From: a bacterium | Lineage (GTDB): Bacteria; CSSED10-310; JAFGSJ01 | DNA: 63,940 nt | Assembly: GCA_016934675.1 (NCBI GenBank) | Contig: JAFGSJ010000007.1 | Location: 1-63,940, forward strand | Direction: 5' to 3' | Shown: positions 18,312 to 26,780 of the stretch, one piece after another | Layout: every line of letters begins with the position of its first letter | How positions within the stretch are numbered: the stretch's first letter is position 1 | The notes under the pieces: model-generated | Told to the model about the DNA's origin: nothing | What the model saw: only the letters and a program-made list of their open reading frames with translations | The model's database searches: none | Translations under genes and position numbers: made by a program

Positions 18312-18797
18312 GTGGTCGGTCAGCAGATAACAATCAAGCCTTATGAACCCAGGATTTTGGCCTTCCTCTGTAACTGGTGTTCCTATTCCGGCGCAGATGG
18401 GGCGGGTAAAGCGCATCTTCATTATGAGCCCAATGTGCGTGTGATCAGGGTCATGTGCAGTGGGCGGGTGGACCCCCTCTTCGTTTTGAAAGCATTTGAA
18501 CGGGGGATGGACGGTGTCATGATTTGTGGTTGCCATCCGGGTGACTGCCACTATATCAATGGCAATTATCGGGCCAAAGCGCGTTTTGTATTGCTACGCA
18601 AGTTTCTCAGTGACCTGGGATTGGAGCAGGAGCGTTTTCGGCTCGATTGGGTCAGTGCCTCGGAAGGGGCTCGATATGCTCGACTGGTCAATGAAATGAC
18701 CAATCAGTTGCGTGATTTGGGTCCTCTGACCGGTGCCGACAGGTTCTCACCTTACACCTACCAATCGTTATTGACTCCTGAGGTTGGTGTCCCATGA
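18312..18797 (+). CDS. mvhD: Hydrogenase iron-sulfur subunit MvhD/FrhD family
   Basis: The 161-residue protein carries electrons between the NiFe hydrogenase and HdrA through a [2Fe-2S] cluster. The family cysteines are visible in FLCNWCSYSGADGAG, VMCSGRVDP and ICGCHPGDCHY. I choose GTG at 18312 because AAGGAG sits six bases upstream and the promoter lies between this codon and the longer frame's start. The stop overlaps the ATG of the small subunit (ATGA), so translation is coupled. It is the first gene of mvhD-mvhG-mvhA-hdrA, a group 3c hydrogenase arrangement. Confidence 0.93.
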   Translation: MVGQQITIKPYEPRILAFLCNWCSYSGADGAGKAHLHYEPNVRVIRVMCSGRVDPLFVLKAFERGMDGVMICGCHPGDCHYINGNYRAKARFVLLRKFLSDLGLEQERFRLDWVSASEGARYARLVNEMTNQLRDLGPLTGADRFSPYTYQSLLTPEVGVP

Positions 18798-19795
18798 CTA
18801 AGCTCAACCTGGCTTTTTACTGGGCAGCAAGCTGTGGTGGTTGCGAGATTTCGGTCCTGGAGGTCCATGAAAAAATCCTGTCGTTGATGGACAAGGCCAA
18901 TATTGTTTTCTGGCCGTGTATTATGGATTTCAAATATGCCGATGTCCATGCAATGCCGGATGGGTTTATCGATGTCTGTTTCTTCAATGGGGCCATCCGG
19001 AGTGAGGAAAACGCGGAATTGGCTCGTTTACTGCGTCGTAAGGCCAAGATTGTAGTGGCGTATGGCTCATGTGCCGCATTTGGTGGTATTCCCGGATTAT
19101 CCAATCTCTATCCTATCGAGCAGACCTGTCAGCGAGTGTATGCGACGACGGAATCGACGGATAATGCCGGGCAGGTACTGCCTCAGTTGCGGACTGAGTG
19201 CGGTCCGGGTATGTCATTGCATTTACCGGCACTTCATGCTCAGGTCCGAAAACTCGATCAGGTTGTTGCCGTGGATTATGTCGTTCCGGGCTGTCCTCCG
19301 GTTGCTGAGCAGACCTGGTCAGCCATAACCCGTTTGCTTGAAGGTGATCTTCCGCCACGGGGGACGGTTTTGGGTGCGGGCGATCGTTCCGTCTGTGACG
19401 AATGTCCTTTCGAGAAGAAGGGGACCGGTCTGAAGGAGTTCAAGCGTCCTCATATGGCCCGTCCTGAGGGCAATCAATGTTTACTCGAGCAAGGTTTCAT
19501 TTGTCTGGGGCCAGCGACGCGTTCGGGTTGCGGTGCGGCCTGTTTGACAGCTCGGATGCCCTGTCGGGGCTGTTACGGTCCCGCGGGAGACAACCAGGAC
19601 CAGGGGGCCAAGATGATTAGCGTGCTTGGGTCTTTGCTTGACACGGAAGATGAGGAGGCGATCAGCACAATCCTCGAGGGGGTCCTTGATCTGCCGGGCA
19701 CATTGTACCGTTTCGGCTTGCCGGCTGGGACCTTAAAGAAGGCCCACCCAGACTCGGGTCTGGGCACACAGAACAGAGAGAAAAACCATGAATAA
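18794..19795 (+). CDS. mvhG: NiFe hydrogenase small subunit (group 3c, MvhG-like)
   Basis: The 333-residue subunit contains the cysteines of the proximal cluster in SCGGCE, YGSCAAFGG and VVPGCPP. Further cysteines near CDECPFEKKG, GFICLGPATRSGCG and MPCRGCYGP would bind the medial and distal clusters. It lacks a twin-arginine signal and membrane anchor, so the enzyme is cytoplasmic, as expected for group 3 enzymes. The gene overlaps mvhD by four bases and mvhA by eight. Electrons would pass from the NiFe site through this chain to MvhD and HdrA. Confidence 0.93.
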   Translation: MTKLNLAFYWAASCGGCEISVLEVHEKILSLMDKANIVFWPCIMDFKYADVHAMPDGFIDVCFFNGAIRSEENAELARLLRRKAKIVVAYGSCAAFGGIPGLSNLYPIEQTCQRVYATTESTDNAGQVLPQLRTECGPGMSLHLPALHAQVRKLDQVVAVDYVVPGCPPVAEQTWSAITRLLEGDLPPRGTVLGAGDRSVCDECPFEKKGTGLKEFKRPHMARPEGNQCLLEQGFICLGPATRSGCGAACLTARMPCRGCYGPAGDNQDQGAKMISVLGSLLDTEDEEAISTILEGVLDLPGTLYRFGLPAGTLKKAHPDSGLGTQNREKNHE

Positions 19796-21254
19796 GAAAA
19801 TAAGCATCGACCCGATCACCCGACTCGAAGGTCACGGCCGGATCGATATCTTTCTGGGCGATGATGGGGAGGTTACAGATTGTTATCTGATCATTCCCGA
19901 ATTGCGCGGTTTCGAGAAATTCCTGGAAGGTCGACCGGTTGAGGAGCTTCCCCGGATCACGACCCGGATTTGCGGTGTCTGTCCGGACGCTCATCATGCC
20001 GCCAGCGTCAAGACGATCGAGTCGCTCTATCGGATTACCATCCCACCAGCCGCTCAATTAATCCGTCGTTTGCATTACAATGCATTTTTCGCCGGGGACC
20101 ATATCACCCACTTCTATGCCCTGGGCGGTCCCGACTTTATCATGGGACCGGATGCTGATCCGGCTCAACGTAATATCCTGGGTGTAATCAATAAGGTCGG
20201 TCTCGACCTGGCCCGCAAGGTTATCCGGATGCGGAAGGAGGCCCATGAGGTCGGGACCATGCTCGGAGGGCGGCCCACTCATCCGGTCGGCATGATTCCC
20301 GGCGGTCAGGCCAAACCCGTCAGTCGGGAGATGCAGCAACGACTGATTGAAATCGGCACGTTCATGGTCGATTTTGCCCGTGAGACTCGGGACCTATTTC
20401 ATCAGCTCATATTGTCGAACCAGGCTTATCTCGATCTGATCATGTCCTCTACCTATGAACTCCGGACCTATTACCTGGGACTCATGAACGAAAAGAATCA
20501 AAGCGATTTTTATGATGGTCATTTGCGGGTCATTTCACCTGAGGGCAAGGAAATATGTCAATACAAACCAGACGAATATCTGGACCATATTGCCGAGAAA
20601 GTGGTCCCCTGGAGTTATCTCAAAATCCCCTATCTGAAAAAGATCGGTTGGCAGGGCTGTCTCGAGGGACCGACTTCGGGGGTGGTCCAGGTTGCTCCAC
20701 TTGGAATGGTTAATGCTGCGGACGGGATGCAAACCCCATACGCCCAGGAAGAATATGAACGTTTTTTTGACAAACTGGGTCCCAAACCTGTTCATGCGAC
20801 CCTGGCATTCCACTGGGCCCGCATCATCGAAATCCTTCAGGCAACCGAATTAGTGCTTCATTTTGCCAAACATGAAGGCTTGACCGATCCTGATGTTCAT
20901 CGTGCTCCGACCGAGACCCCGAGTGAAGGAATAGGTGTGGTCGAAGCCCCTCGCGGTGTTTTGACCCATCATTATCTGACCGATGAGCGGGGCATTGTTC
21001 AGAAAGCCAATCTGGTCGTCGGTACAACCTATAATTACGCCGCTATTCAAATGGCGGTTAAAAAGGCTGCTCAGGGCCTGATTCACAAGGGTAAGGAATT
21101 GAACGAGACACTCTTGAACATGATCGAGATGGCCTTCAGGGCATTTGATCCCTGTTTTGGATGCGCGACCCATTTTCTGCCGGGACAGATGCCGCTCGAA
21201 GTCACTGTTCGTGATTCAAAGGGACACATCTGTCAGACCCTGAAGAGACGTTAG
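19788..21254 (+). CDS. mvhA: NiFe hydrogenase large subunit (group 3c, MvhA-like)
   Basis: The 488-residue catalytic subunit oxidises or evolves hydrogen at a NiFe(CN)2CO site. The L1 motif RICGVC (residues 60-65, then PDAHH) and the L2 motif DPCFGCATH (from residue 454) supply the four cysteine ligands. A C-terminal extension of about 22 residues follows the last ligands; in this enzyme class it may be trimmed by an endopeptidase of the kind encoded at 26752. Early residues ITRLEGHGRIDIF are typical. Length and motifs are complete, so the enzyme should be active. Confidence 0.94.
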   Translation: MNKKISIDPITRLEGHGRIDIFLGDDGEVTDCYLIIPELRGFEKFLEGRPVEELPRITTRICGVCPDAHHAASVKTIESLYRITIPPAAQLIRRLHYNAFFAGDHITHFYALGGPDFIMGPDADPAQRNILGVINKVGLDLARKVIRMRKEAHEVGTMLGGRPTHPVGMIPGGQAKPVSREMQQRLIEIGTFMVDFARETRDLFHQLILSNQAYLDLIMSSTYELRTYYLGLMNEKNQSDFYDGHLRVISPEGKEICQYKPDEYLDHIAEKVVPWSYLKIPYLKKIGWQGCLEGPTSGVVQVAPLGMVNAADGMQTPYAQEEYERFFDKLGPKPVHATLAFHWARIIEILQATELVLHFAKHEGLTDPDVHRAPTETPSEGIGVVEAPRGVLTHHYLTDERGIVQKANLVVGTTYNYAAIQMAVKKAAQGLIHKGKELNETLLNMIEMAFRAFDPCFGCATHFLPGQMPLEVTVRDSKGHICQTLKRR

Positions 21255-21288
21255 ATTGTCTCGATTACGTGACTCTGGGAGAGAGAGA

Positions 21289-23268
21289 ATGACCGATACG
21301 AAGCAAAACCAAACACAGACGGACCGAGTCACGATTTTTTTGTGTGAATGTGGTCCGATAATCAGGGATGCCCTGGACCTTGATCTGATCAAGGCAACTC
21401 TGGAGCGTGACTGTGCCAATATCGAGCTGAAGCGTTACCCGACCCTTTGTTCTGAAGATGGTCAGCTCTGGCTTCAGAAAGAACTTGAAACAGGTCAAAT
21501 CAAACGTTTCGTGATGGCCGGCTGTTCACCTGGTGAACACGGCCACACCATGAATGCTGTGTGTCGCCGGGCCGGTTTCAATCCTTTCCTGATGACTATG
21601 GCCAATATTCGCGAGCAGTGCAGTTGGGTGATCGAGGACCGAGACAAGGCTACTGCCAAGGCCATCACTATTATCAAAGCAGCCTTGGCTCGTAATCGGG
21701 CCCAGTTACCCCTGCACGAAAAGGAAATCGACTGTAACACGGATGTTTTGATTATCGGGGCTGGGGTAGCAGGCATGACCGCTGCTAAACTGTTAGCAGA
21801 TGCCGGTCGTAATGTCGTCTTGGTCGAACAATCAGCCGTAATCGGCGGTAAAGTCCCCTTGATGAATGAAGTGTATCCCAACATGGAGTGCGCCTCTTGT
21901 ATGATCGAACACCTCATGGATGAAGTGCTGCACCATGGCAAGATCGAGCTGCTGACCTGCAGCGAAGTGACCGATCTGCTGGGATTTCTCGGGAACTTCA
22001 CGGCCCGGATCACATCCAGACCGCGTTATGTCAATCTCGAAGGTTGTTATGCCTGCGGGACTTGCAGCCAAGTTTGTCCTGTTTCGGTCCCGGACATCGA
22101 GTTCCAGAGGGGATTAGCCTCGAAAAAGGCAATTACCATCCCCTATCCCGGGGCTTTACCCAATACTGCCCTGATCGATCCGGAATATTGTCTGGCCTTG
22201 AATGGTGGGGATTGTCACGAGTGTGTCCAGGCGTGCCCGTTTGGCAATATCGAACTCGACCACACAGAAACGATTATCGAGCGACAGGTCGGGGCAGTCG
22301 TTATTGCGACCGGTTTGCAGAGCCCCTTCCCCGCTTTTCTCGATCATCAAACTGAGAAGCTGCCGGTGTTCGATCTGTTTACTTTCGAGCGGATGCTGCA
22401 TACTGACGGTCCAACCCAGGGAAAAATCCTGACTTGGACCGGGCAGACCCCACAATCGATTCTTATGGTCCACTGTCTGGATGAAAATGGTGCGTCCCCC
22501 GAGAGCCATTGCTCGAAAATATGCTGTATGATCATGGCCAAATGCATCCGGGAAATCAGGACCAGATTGCCTGAGGCGACCATCCATTCACTCGTCATGG
22601 ACAGATGCATCGGCGGGCGGGGTTATCGCGAGTTTTACCGGGCTGCCCTGGCTTTTCCCGGTTACAGTGAAAGCCTGATCACACCCGAAACCCGGCTGAA
22701 ATGGGAGCAGGGACCGGCAGAGACCCTTCGATTGTTCATTGATACCGGACTGCAACAGATAACGCGTGAGGCCGATTTAGCCGTGGTGGCTCTGCCCTTC
22801 CGCGGCTCGGACTCGATCTCGAATTTTGCCAGGCAGTCCCAACTTATCAGGGATGCACAGGGCTTTTTTATCGAAGAACATGAGAAGCTGAAACCGCTTC
22901 ATACCCGAAAAAGTGGTTTGTTTCTGGCCGGTGGCGCCCAAGGCCCCAAAGATATCCAGGACACGGTCTCTCAGGCTGCCGGAACCGCGGGCTATATCAT
23001 GTCGCTTCTGGTCCCCGGGAAAAAATTGGAGATCGAACCAACCGTAGCTTCAGTCGATCCGGAACGCTGCGGTGCCTGCAAATTATGTGTTCAGACTTGT
23101 GTCTATCAGGCGATCAGCTTCAATGAGCAAGATAATCGGGCTGAAATTAATGATATGCTGTGCCGTGGCTGCGGCGTCTGTGCAGCTCTCTGCCCCTCAT
23201 CGGCTATCACCGCTCATCATTTTTCAGATGCCCAAATCGTTGCAGAGCTTGAAAGTATGTGCTCATGA
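21289..23268 (+). CDS. hdrA: HdrA-like FAD/iron-sulfur electron-bifurcating subunit
   Basis: The 659-residue flavoprotein is the core of Hdr complexes, where electrons from hydrogen are split between a high- and a low-potential acceptor, usually ferredoxin. An N-terminal cluster region (FLCECG, AGCSPGEHG) precedes a Rossmann FAD motif (IIGAGVAGMTAAKLLADAG). Next come ECASCMIEH, a ferredoxin-like insert (GCYACGTCSQVCP, GDCHECVQACPFG) and two C-terminal [4Fe-4S] motifs (CGACKLCVQTCVY, CRGCGVCAALCP). The start at 21289 has GGGAGAG upstream. No hdrB or hdrC is present in the window, so the second acceptor is unknown. Confidence 0.92.
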   Translation: MTDTKQNQTQTDRVTIFLCECGPIIRDALDLDLIKATLERDCANIELKRYPTLCSEDGQLWLQKELETGQIKRFVMAGCSPGEHGHTMNAVCRRAGFNPFLMTMANIREQCSWVIEDRDKATAKAITIIKAALARNRAQLPLHEKEIDCNTDVLIIGAGVAGMTAAKLLADAGRNVVLVEQSAVIGGKVPLMNEVYPNMECASCMIEHLMDEVLHHGKIELLTCSEVTDLLGFLGNFTARITSRPRYVNLEGCYACGTCSQVCPVSVPDIEFQRGLASKKAITIPYPGALPNTALIDPEYCLALNGGDCHECVQACPFGNIELDHTETIIERQVGAVVIATGLQSPFPAFLDHQTEKLPVFDLFTFERMLHTDGPTQGKILTWTGQTPQSILMVHCLDENGASPESHCSKICCMIMAKCIREIRTRLPEATIHSLVMDRCIGGRGYREFYRAALAFPGYSESLITPETRLKWEQGPAETLRLFIDTGLQQITREADLAVVALPFRGSDSISNFARQSQLIRDAQGFFIEEHEKLKPLHTRKSGLFLAGGAQGPKDIQDTVSQAAGTAGYIMSLLVPGKKLEIEPTVASVDPERCGACKLCVQTCVYQAISFNEQDNRAEINDMLCRGCGVCAALCPSSAITAHHFSDAQIVAELESMCS

Positions 23269-23403
23269 TCCAGTGCGTAGGAATTATCAGGAACATTGCA
23301 GAGTATTTCATAAAAATTTATTTTTAAATGAAGGTGTTTTGAATTGAATATGCCCAACCGTGTCCTAATGTAGTTGGCAGGAAGGAAAAAGGAGGTACTA
23401 ACA

Positions 23404-23628
23404 ATGGCTACCATTAAGCTTGATGCAACGGGTTTAAGGTGTCCTCAACCGATCCTGAAGATCGCCTCGAAGATGCCAGAAATTAACAAGGGCGACATTT
23501 TGGAGGTCACAGCAGATTGTCCGACGTTCGAAGATGATGTCCGCAAATGGTGTACCCGCATGAAAAAGACGCTTCTGGCCATCAGCACTGGCGCTAATAA
23601 CGCCAAGACAGCACAAATCCAGTTCTGA
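23404..23628 (+). CDS. tusA: TusA/SirA family sulfur carrier protein
   Basis: This 74-residue protein has the family signature RCPQPILKI near the N-terminus, with the sulfur-carrying cysteine in the Cys-Pro-x-Pro motif. The fold of two strands and two helices is also clear in the sequence pattern. Members carry persulfide sulfur for tRNA thiolation, molybdenum cofactor work or dissimilatory sulfur metabolism. The ATG at 23404 follows an excellent AAAGGAGG. Position after hdrA and before the stressosome suggests a redox or sulfur link, but no sulfurtransferase partner is adjacent. Confidence 0.9.
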   Translation: MATIKLDATGLRCPQPILKIASKMPEINKGDILEVTADCPTFEDDVRKWCTRMKKTLLAISTGANNAKTAQIQF

Positions 23629-23736
23629 TAGTAGATGCACTTTTATTGGGCTGAAGTGATCGAGCGAGGATATTTATTTTATTAGTCAGGAATAGTCTAT
23701 TCAGATCGTCCGGGAAAATCGCCCGAGGAGAAAATT

Positions 23737-24564
23737 ATGACCAATGCAAACGAGAAAGAGAAGAAAGAGCCATACGGGCGGACAACGTCTCTGTCGAAGG
23801 ACATCGAGACCATAGTCCGGGTATTGAATGACGCCCGTGAAGGTAAACTCAATGTCCAGCTTGATGAGAATGTACTCGAGTCGAAAGATGATCCGGCTAT
23901 ACACCATTTGGCCCAGCAGATCAATGCCACACTCGATATGTATTCATCGCAGCATATTCGGGTCGAGGAGTATCATGAATCGACCATGGAAATGGCGATC
24001 GGGCTGTCAGAATGTTTCCAGGTGTTGGCTGAAGTTCAGCACGGCAATCTCAACGCCCGAGTCAGCGATGACACGCTCAATTCAAAGGATGAATTACTCC
24101 AGAATCTGGCTAAAGCTATCAATGACACCATCAGGGAACTCGAGGAGCATGTTTCCCGCCAGGAAGTGGTTATTCAGGAGCTTTCAACCCCCATTCTTCA
24201 GATTTGGGACAATATCCTGGTCCTGCCGGTTATTGGCGTCGTTGATACCCGTCGGGCCCTCGAGATCATGGAAAAATTACTCGATGATATCATCCGTAAG
24301 CAATCCCGTTACGTGATTCTCGATATCACAGGGGTGGAAGTCGTTGATACCAAGACAGCCGACCAATTCATCAAAATCATCAAAGCTGCTGAATTACTCG
24401 GGGCAAAATGTGTCATAACCGGCATTCGTCCGGCCGTGGCCCAGACCCTGGTCGAAATTGGCGTTACCCTGACCGGTTTCCTGACCCTTTCGAACCTGAA
24501 AGAGGGACTTAAGGAATGTCTCAAACTCATGGAAGCTGACAAGAAGAGCTTGAAACGCAATTGA
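23737..24564 (+). CDS. rsbR: Stressosome scaffold/sensor RsbR
   Basis: The 275-residue protein matches Bacillus subtilis RsbR in length and layout. The C-terminal STAS domain has threonines at exactly the positions phosphorylated in B. subtilis: Thr171 (GVVDTRRAL) and Thr205 (EVVDTKTADQF). The N-terminal half is not a globin fold. It holds two similar HAMP-like segments (about 22-65 and 85-140), each ending in a Leu-rich helix with SKD and iNdT-type residues. RsbR and RsbS build the 1.8-MDa stressosome that releases RsbT on stress. GAGGAG precedes the ATG. The sensed signal is unknown. Confidence 0.92.
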   Translation: MTNANEKEKKEPYGRTTSLSKDIETIVRVLNDAREGKLNVQLDENVLESKDDPAIHHLAQQINATLDMYSSQHIRVEEYHESTMEMAIGLSECFQVLAEVQHGNLNARVSDDTLNSKDELLQNLAKAINDTIRELEEHVSRQEVVIQELSTPILQIWDNILVLPVIGVVDTRRALEIMEKLLDDIIRKQSRYVILDITGVEVVDTKTADQFIKIIKAAELLGAKCVITGIRPAVAQTLVEIGVTLTGFLTLSNLKEGLKECLKLMEADKKSLKRN

Positions 24565-24589
24565 CCCGCTGGACAGGAGTTAACCCATT

Positions 24590-25033
24590 TTGCTCGAATC
24601 AACGAAAATCCCAATAATCAAACTCTATAATAATCTTATTGTGTCGATCCAGGTTGCCCTCAGTGATCAACTTGTGCTCCGTTTGAAGGATGATGTTTCC
24701 CGAGAAATCGAGAGAACGGGGGCCCGTGGTTTGATCATCGATGTCTCGGGCGTTGATATCATGGACAGTTATATAACCCGGACCATTCGAGATATCGCCT
24801 TGATCGCGAAAATCATGGGCACTGATACAGTCCTGTGCGGTCTCGACCCCATGATTGCCATGACCCTCATCGAAATGGGGCTTGATTTAAGTGGTTTGAC
24901 TTATCGTATGTCACTCGAGGATGCCCTGGAACATCTACTCGAGCTTCAACATCAAGAACAGGATGACGCAGACGACCTGCCGGACGACGAGTTACCGGTC
25001 AATACAGCAGAAGAAGACGAAGAGAAGGTGTAA
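24590..25033 (+). CDS. rsbS: Stressosome core protein RsbS
   Basis: A single STAS domain of 147 residues includes an acidic C-terminal tail (DDADDLPDDELP). The phospho-acceptor serine is Ser60 in IMDSYITR, equivalent to Ser59 of B. subtilis RsbS, which RsbT phosphorylates to leave the stressosome. The start is TTG at 24590 with AGGAG about ten bases upstream. The acidic tail of about 25 residues is not usual for the family and might modulate binding. It is flanked by rsbR and rsbT in the standard order. Confidence 0.92.
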   Translation: MLESTKIPIIKLYNNLIVSIQVALSDQLVLRLKDDVSREIERTGARGLIIDVSGVDIMDSYITRTIRDIALIAKIMGTDTVLCGLDPMIAMTLIEMGLDLSGLTYRMSLEDALEHLLELQHQEQDDADDLPDDELPVNTAEEDEEKV

Positions 25034-25038
25034 ACGGG

Positions 25039-25698
25039 ATGTCCAGATCAGTAATGGAGCATACAATCCAGGATATTCTGCAGCAATATGTCGGGACAAT
25101 CATGGCCTTGTCCATTTACAAGGTCGCCCTGAATCGGACCGGTGTTCCCTTCCAGGAATTATCCGGCGAACGCATGGCCAATTTCCTCGAGGAACTCAAA
25201 TACGGGGCCCGCTTCTACTTCAAGGACCCGACCAAGCGGGACCAATGCTTTCGACAACTCGATCAAGCGTTGAAGCCGGCAGCGACGGATCCGGGCGCCC
25301 GAATTCGATCGATGGAGATCGCCATCTCGACCGAAGCTGATATTGTCGTTGCTCGCAATCAAGGCCGACAGATTTGTAAGGACCTTGGTTTTCCGGTCAA
25401 TTTACAGATTAAGGTTGCCACAGCCATTTCGGAATTGACCCGTAATATTGTCAACTACGTTGGCCGGGGGACCATAGCCATTAAACCCTTACAGGGGAAA
25501 CCGCCAGGCATTCAGATCATCGCCATGGACAAAGGGCCTGGCATTTCAAATTTGGACAGCATCATGGGAGGGACCTATGTTTCACAACGTGGTCTGGGAT
25601 TGGGATTGCGAGGGACCAAGGAATTGATGGATGATTTCGAGATCGCGACCGGCCCGGAACAAGGCACGACCGTTACTATCAGGAAATATTTAAAATGA
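25039..25698 (+). CDS. rsbT: Stressosome switch kinase RsbT with N-terminal extension
   Basis: The C-terminal 130 residues are an RsbT-type GHKL serine kinase with all nucleotide-binding boxes: SELTRNIVNY (N box), DKGPGI (G1) and GLGLGLRGTKELMD (G2). It should phosphorylate RsbS and RsbR and then act on a downstream target. Ordinary RsbT proteins have about 133 residues; this one carries some 88 extra N-terminal residues that look helical (VGTIMALSIYKVAL, FLEELKYGARFYF). I do not recognise that part. It starts six bases after rsbS, and its stop overlaps the start of the phosphatase gene. Confidence 0.9.
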   Translation: MSRSVMEHTIQDILQQYVGTIMALSIYKVALNRTGVPFQELSGERMANFLEELKYGARFYFKDPTKRDQCFRQLDQALKPAATDPGARIRSMEIAISTEADIVVARNQGRQICKDLGFPVNLQIKVATAISELTRNIVNYVGRGTIAIKPLQGKPPGIQIIAMDKGPGISNLDSIMGGTYVSQRGLGLGLRGTKELMDDFEIATGPEQGTTVTIRKYLK

Positions 25699-26267
25699 TC
25701 AATATCATGGTTGGGACTGCCCAGGAGCCAGCTCGTGGTCAGAATGTCTGCGGGGACGTCTTCGATATTATCCCGAACGGACAAACCCTCACAATCGCCA
25801 TGGCCGATGGCCTGGGACACGGACCACTTGCGGCTGAAGCCGCTCGTGAATTCTGTTCTTTCGTAAAAACACATAAAGAGTTACCGATAGATACTGTTCT
25901 GGAGAAATCTCATAAAGACATTGCTCACACTCGCGGCACAGCCGGTGTGGTCCTGAACATCGATCGGGAGAAGCAGAGCCTCACTTTTGCCGGTATTGGC
26001 AATATCGAACTCCAGGCTATCAGTGCGCACCCGATCAGGCCGATCTGCAGCCCGGGTGTGATCGGTCATCGCTATCATAAAATTCTGGTTTTTAAATATG
26101 AATTGACGGCCGGTGATCTGATCGCGATCTATACTGACGGCATATCAAGCCGCTTTCAGTTGAAAAACTACCGCCATCTTCAGGTCGATACGATGGCCAA
26201 TGCCATTCTGCAGGACCATAAAAAATATCATGACGATCGGACCTGCATTACTCTCTTTTGTCATTGA
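25695..26267 (+). CDS. rsbX: RsbX-like PP2C/SpoIIE-type phosphatase
   Basis: This 190-residue phosphatase should reset the stressosome by removing phosphates from RsbS and RsbR. Metal-binding aspartates are visible in NVCGDVFDI, MADGLGHGPLA and IYTDGISSRF, as in the SpoIIE/RsbX branch of PP2C. Its length is close to that of B. subtilis RsbX (199 residues). The ATG overlaps the rsbT stop in ATGA, so both are made from one message. It has no sensory domain, unlike RsbU, which fits a feedback role. Confidence 0.87.
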   Translation: MINIMVGTAQEPARGQNVCGDVFDIIPNGQTLTIAMADGLGHGPLAAEAAREFCSFVKTHKELPIDTVLEKSHKDIAHTRGTAGVVLNIDREKQSLTFAGIGNIELQAISAHPIRPICSPGVIGHRYHKILVFKYELTAGDLIAIYTDGISSRFQLKNYRHLQVDTMANAILQDHKKYHDDRTCITLFCH

Positions 26268-26279
26268 TCAACCCAGATT

Positions 26280-26780
26280 GTGCTGATGAGGACTATGGAC
26301 ATCGAACTCGTGCAAAAGTGCTTGACGATCTCGAAGGTATCTGATTGCCTCTGGGCCGGTAGTCAGGTTAAGAAAATCGCCCAACAGCTCGGTTTTCAGA
26401 ACAAGCAAATCTGGGAACTGGCTACAGTGACCAGTGAACTGGCCACCAATATGGTCAAATATGCCGGCTCTGGCTGCATCATCATCCGTTCCCTGGACTC
26501 GCCTGCACCGGGTGTCGAAATCATAGCCGACGACCAGGGGCCGGGCATAGATTGTGCCAATACTGCTCTGCTCGATGGCTTCTCAGAAGGAAGCTTGATC
26601 AAGGATAAACGCTTCATCAATTCACGCCGCGGACTCGGGTCCGGCCTGGGCTCAGTCAAAAGATTTATGGATGAACTACACATCGAGACAAAACAAGAGG
26701 GCGGAACACGCATTGTCACCAGAAAATGGCGCACACAATACGCACACTGTCATGAACAAAATAGTGTTGGGCCTCGGTAA
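26280..26780 (+). CDS. Second RsbT/RsbW-type anti-sigma serine kinase
   Basis: A GHKL kinase of about 166 residues with N box SELATNMVKYA, G1 DDQGPGI and G2 GLGSGLGSVKRFM. It resembles RsbT and RsbW alike. It could be the partner-switch kinase released onto an unlinked anti-anti-sigma factor, or a second stressosome kinase. No sigma factor, RsbV or RsbU gene is nearby. Start is uncertain among GTG 26280, ATG 26286 and ATG 26295, none with a strong ribosome site. The last 29 bases overlap the hydrogenase protease gene, which ties the two in expression. Confidence 0.83.
   Translation: MLMRTMDIELVQKCLTISKVSDCLWAGSQVKKIAQQLGFQNKQIWELATVTSELATNMVKYAGSGCIIIRSLDSPAPGVEIIADDQGPGIDCANTALLDGFSEGSLIKDKRFINSRRGLGSGLGSVKRFMDELHIETKQEGGTRIVTRKWRTQYAHCHEQNSVGPR

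Noticed and set aside
22156..22587. A 143-codon leftward open frame
   Set aside because: It is antisense to hdrA across its cysteine-rich insert and has no start signal.
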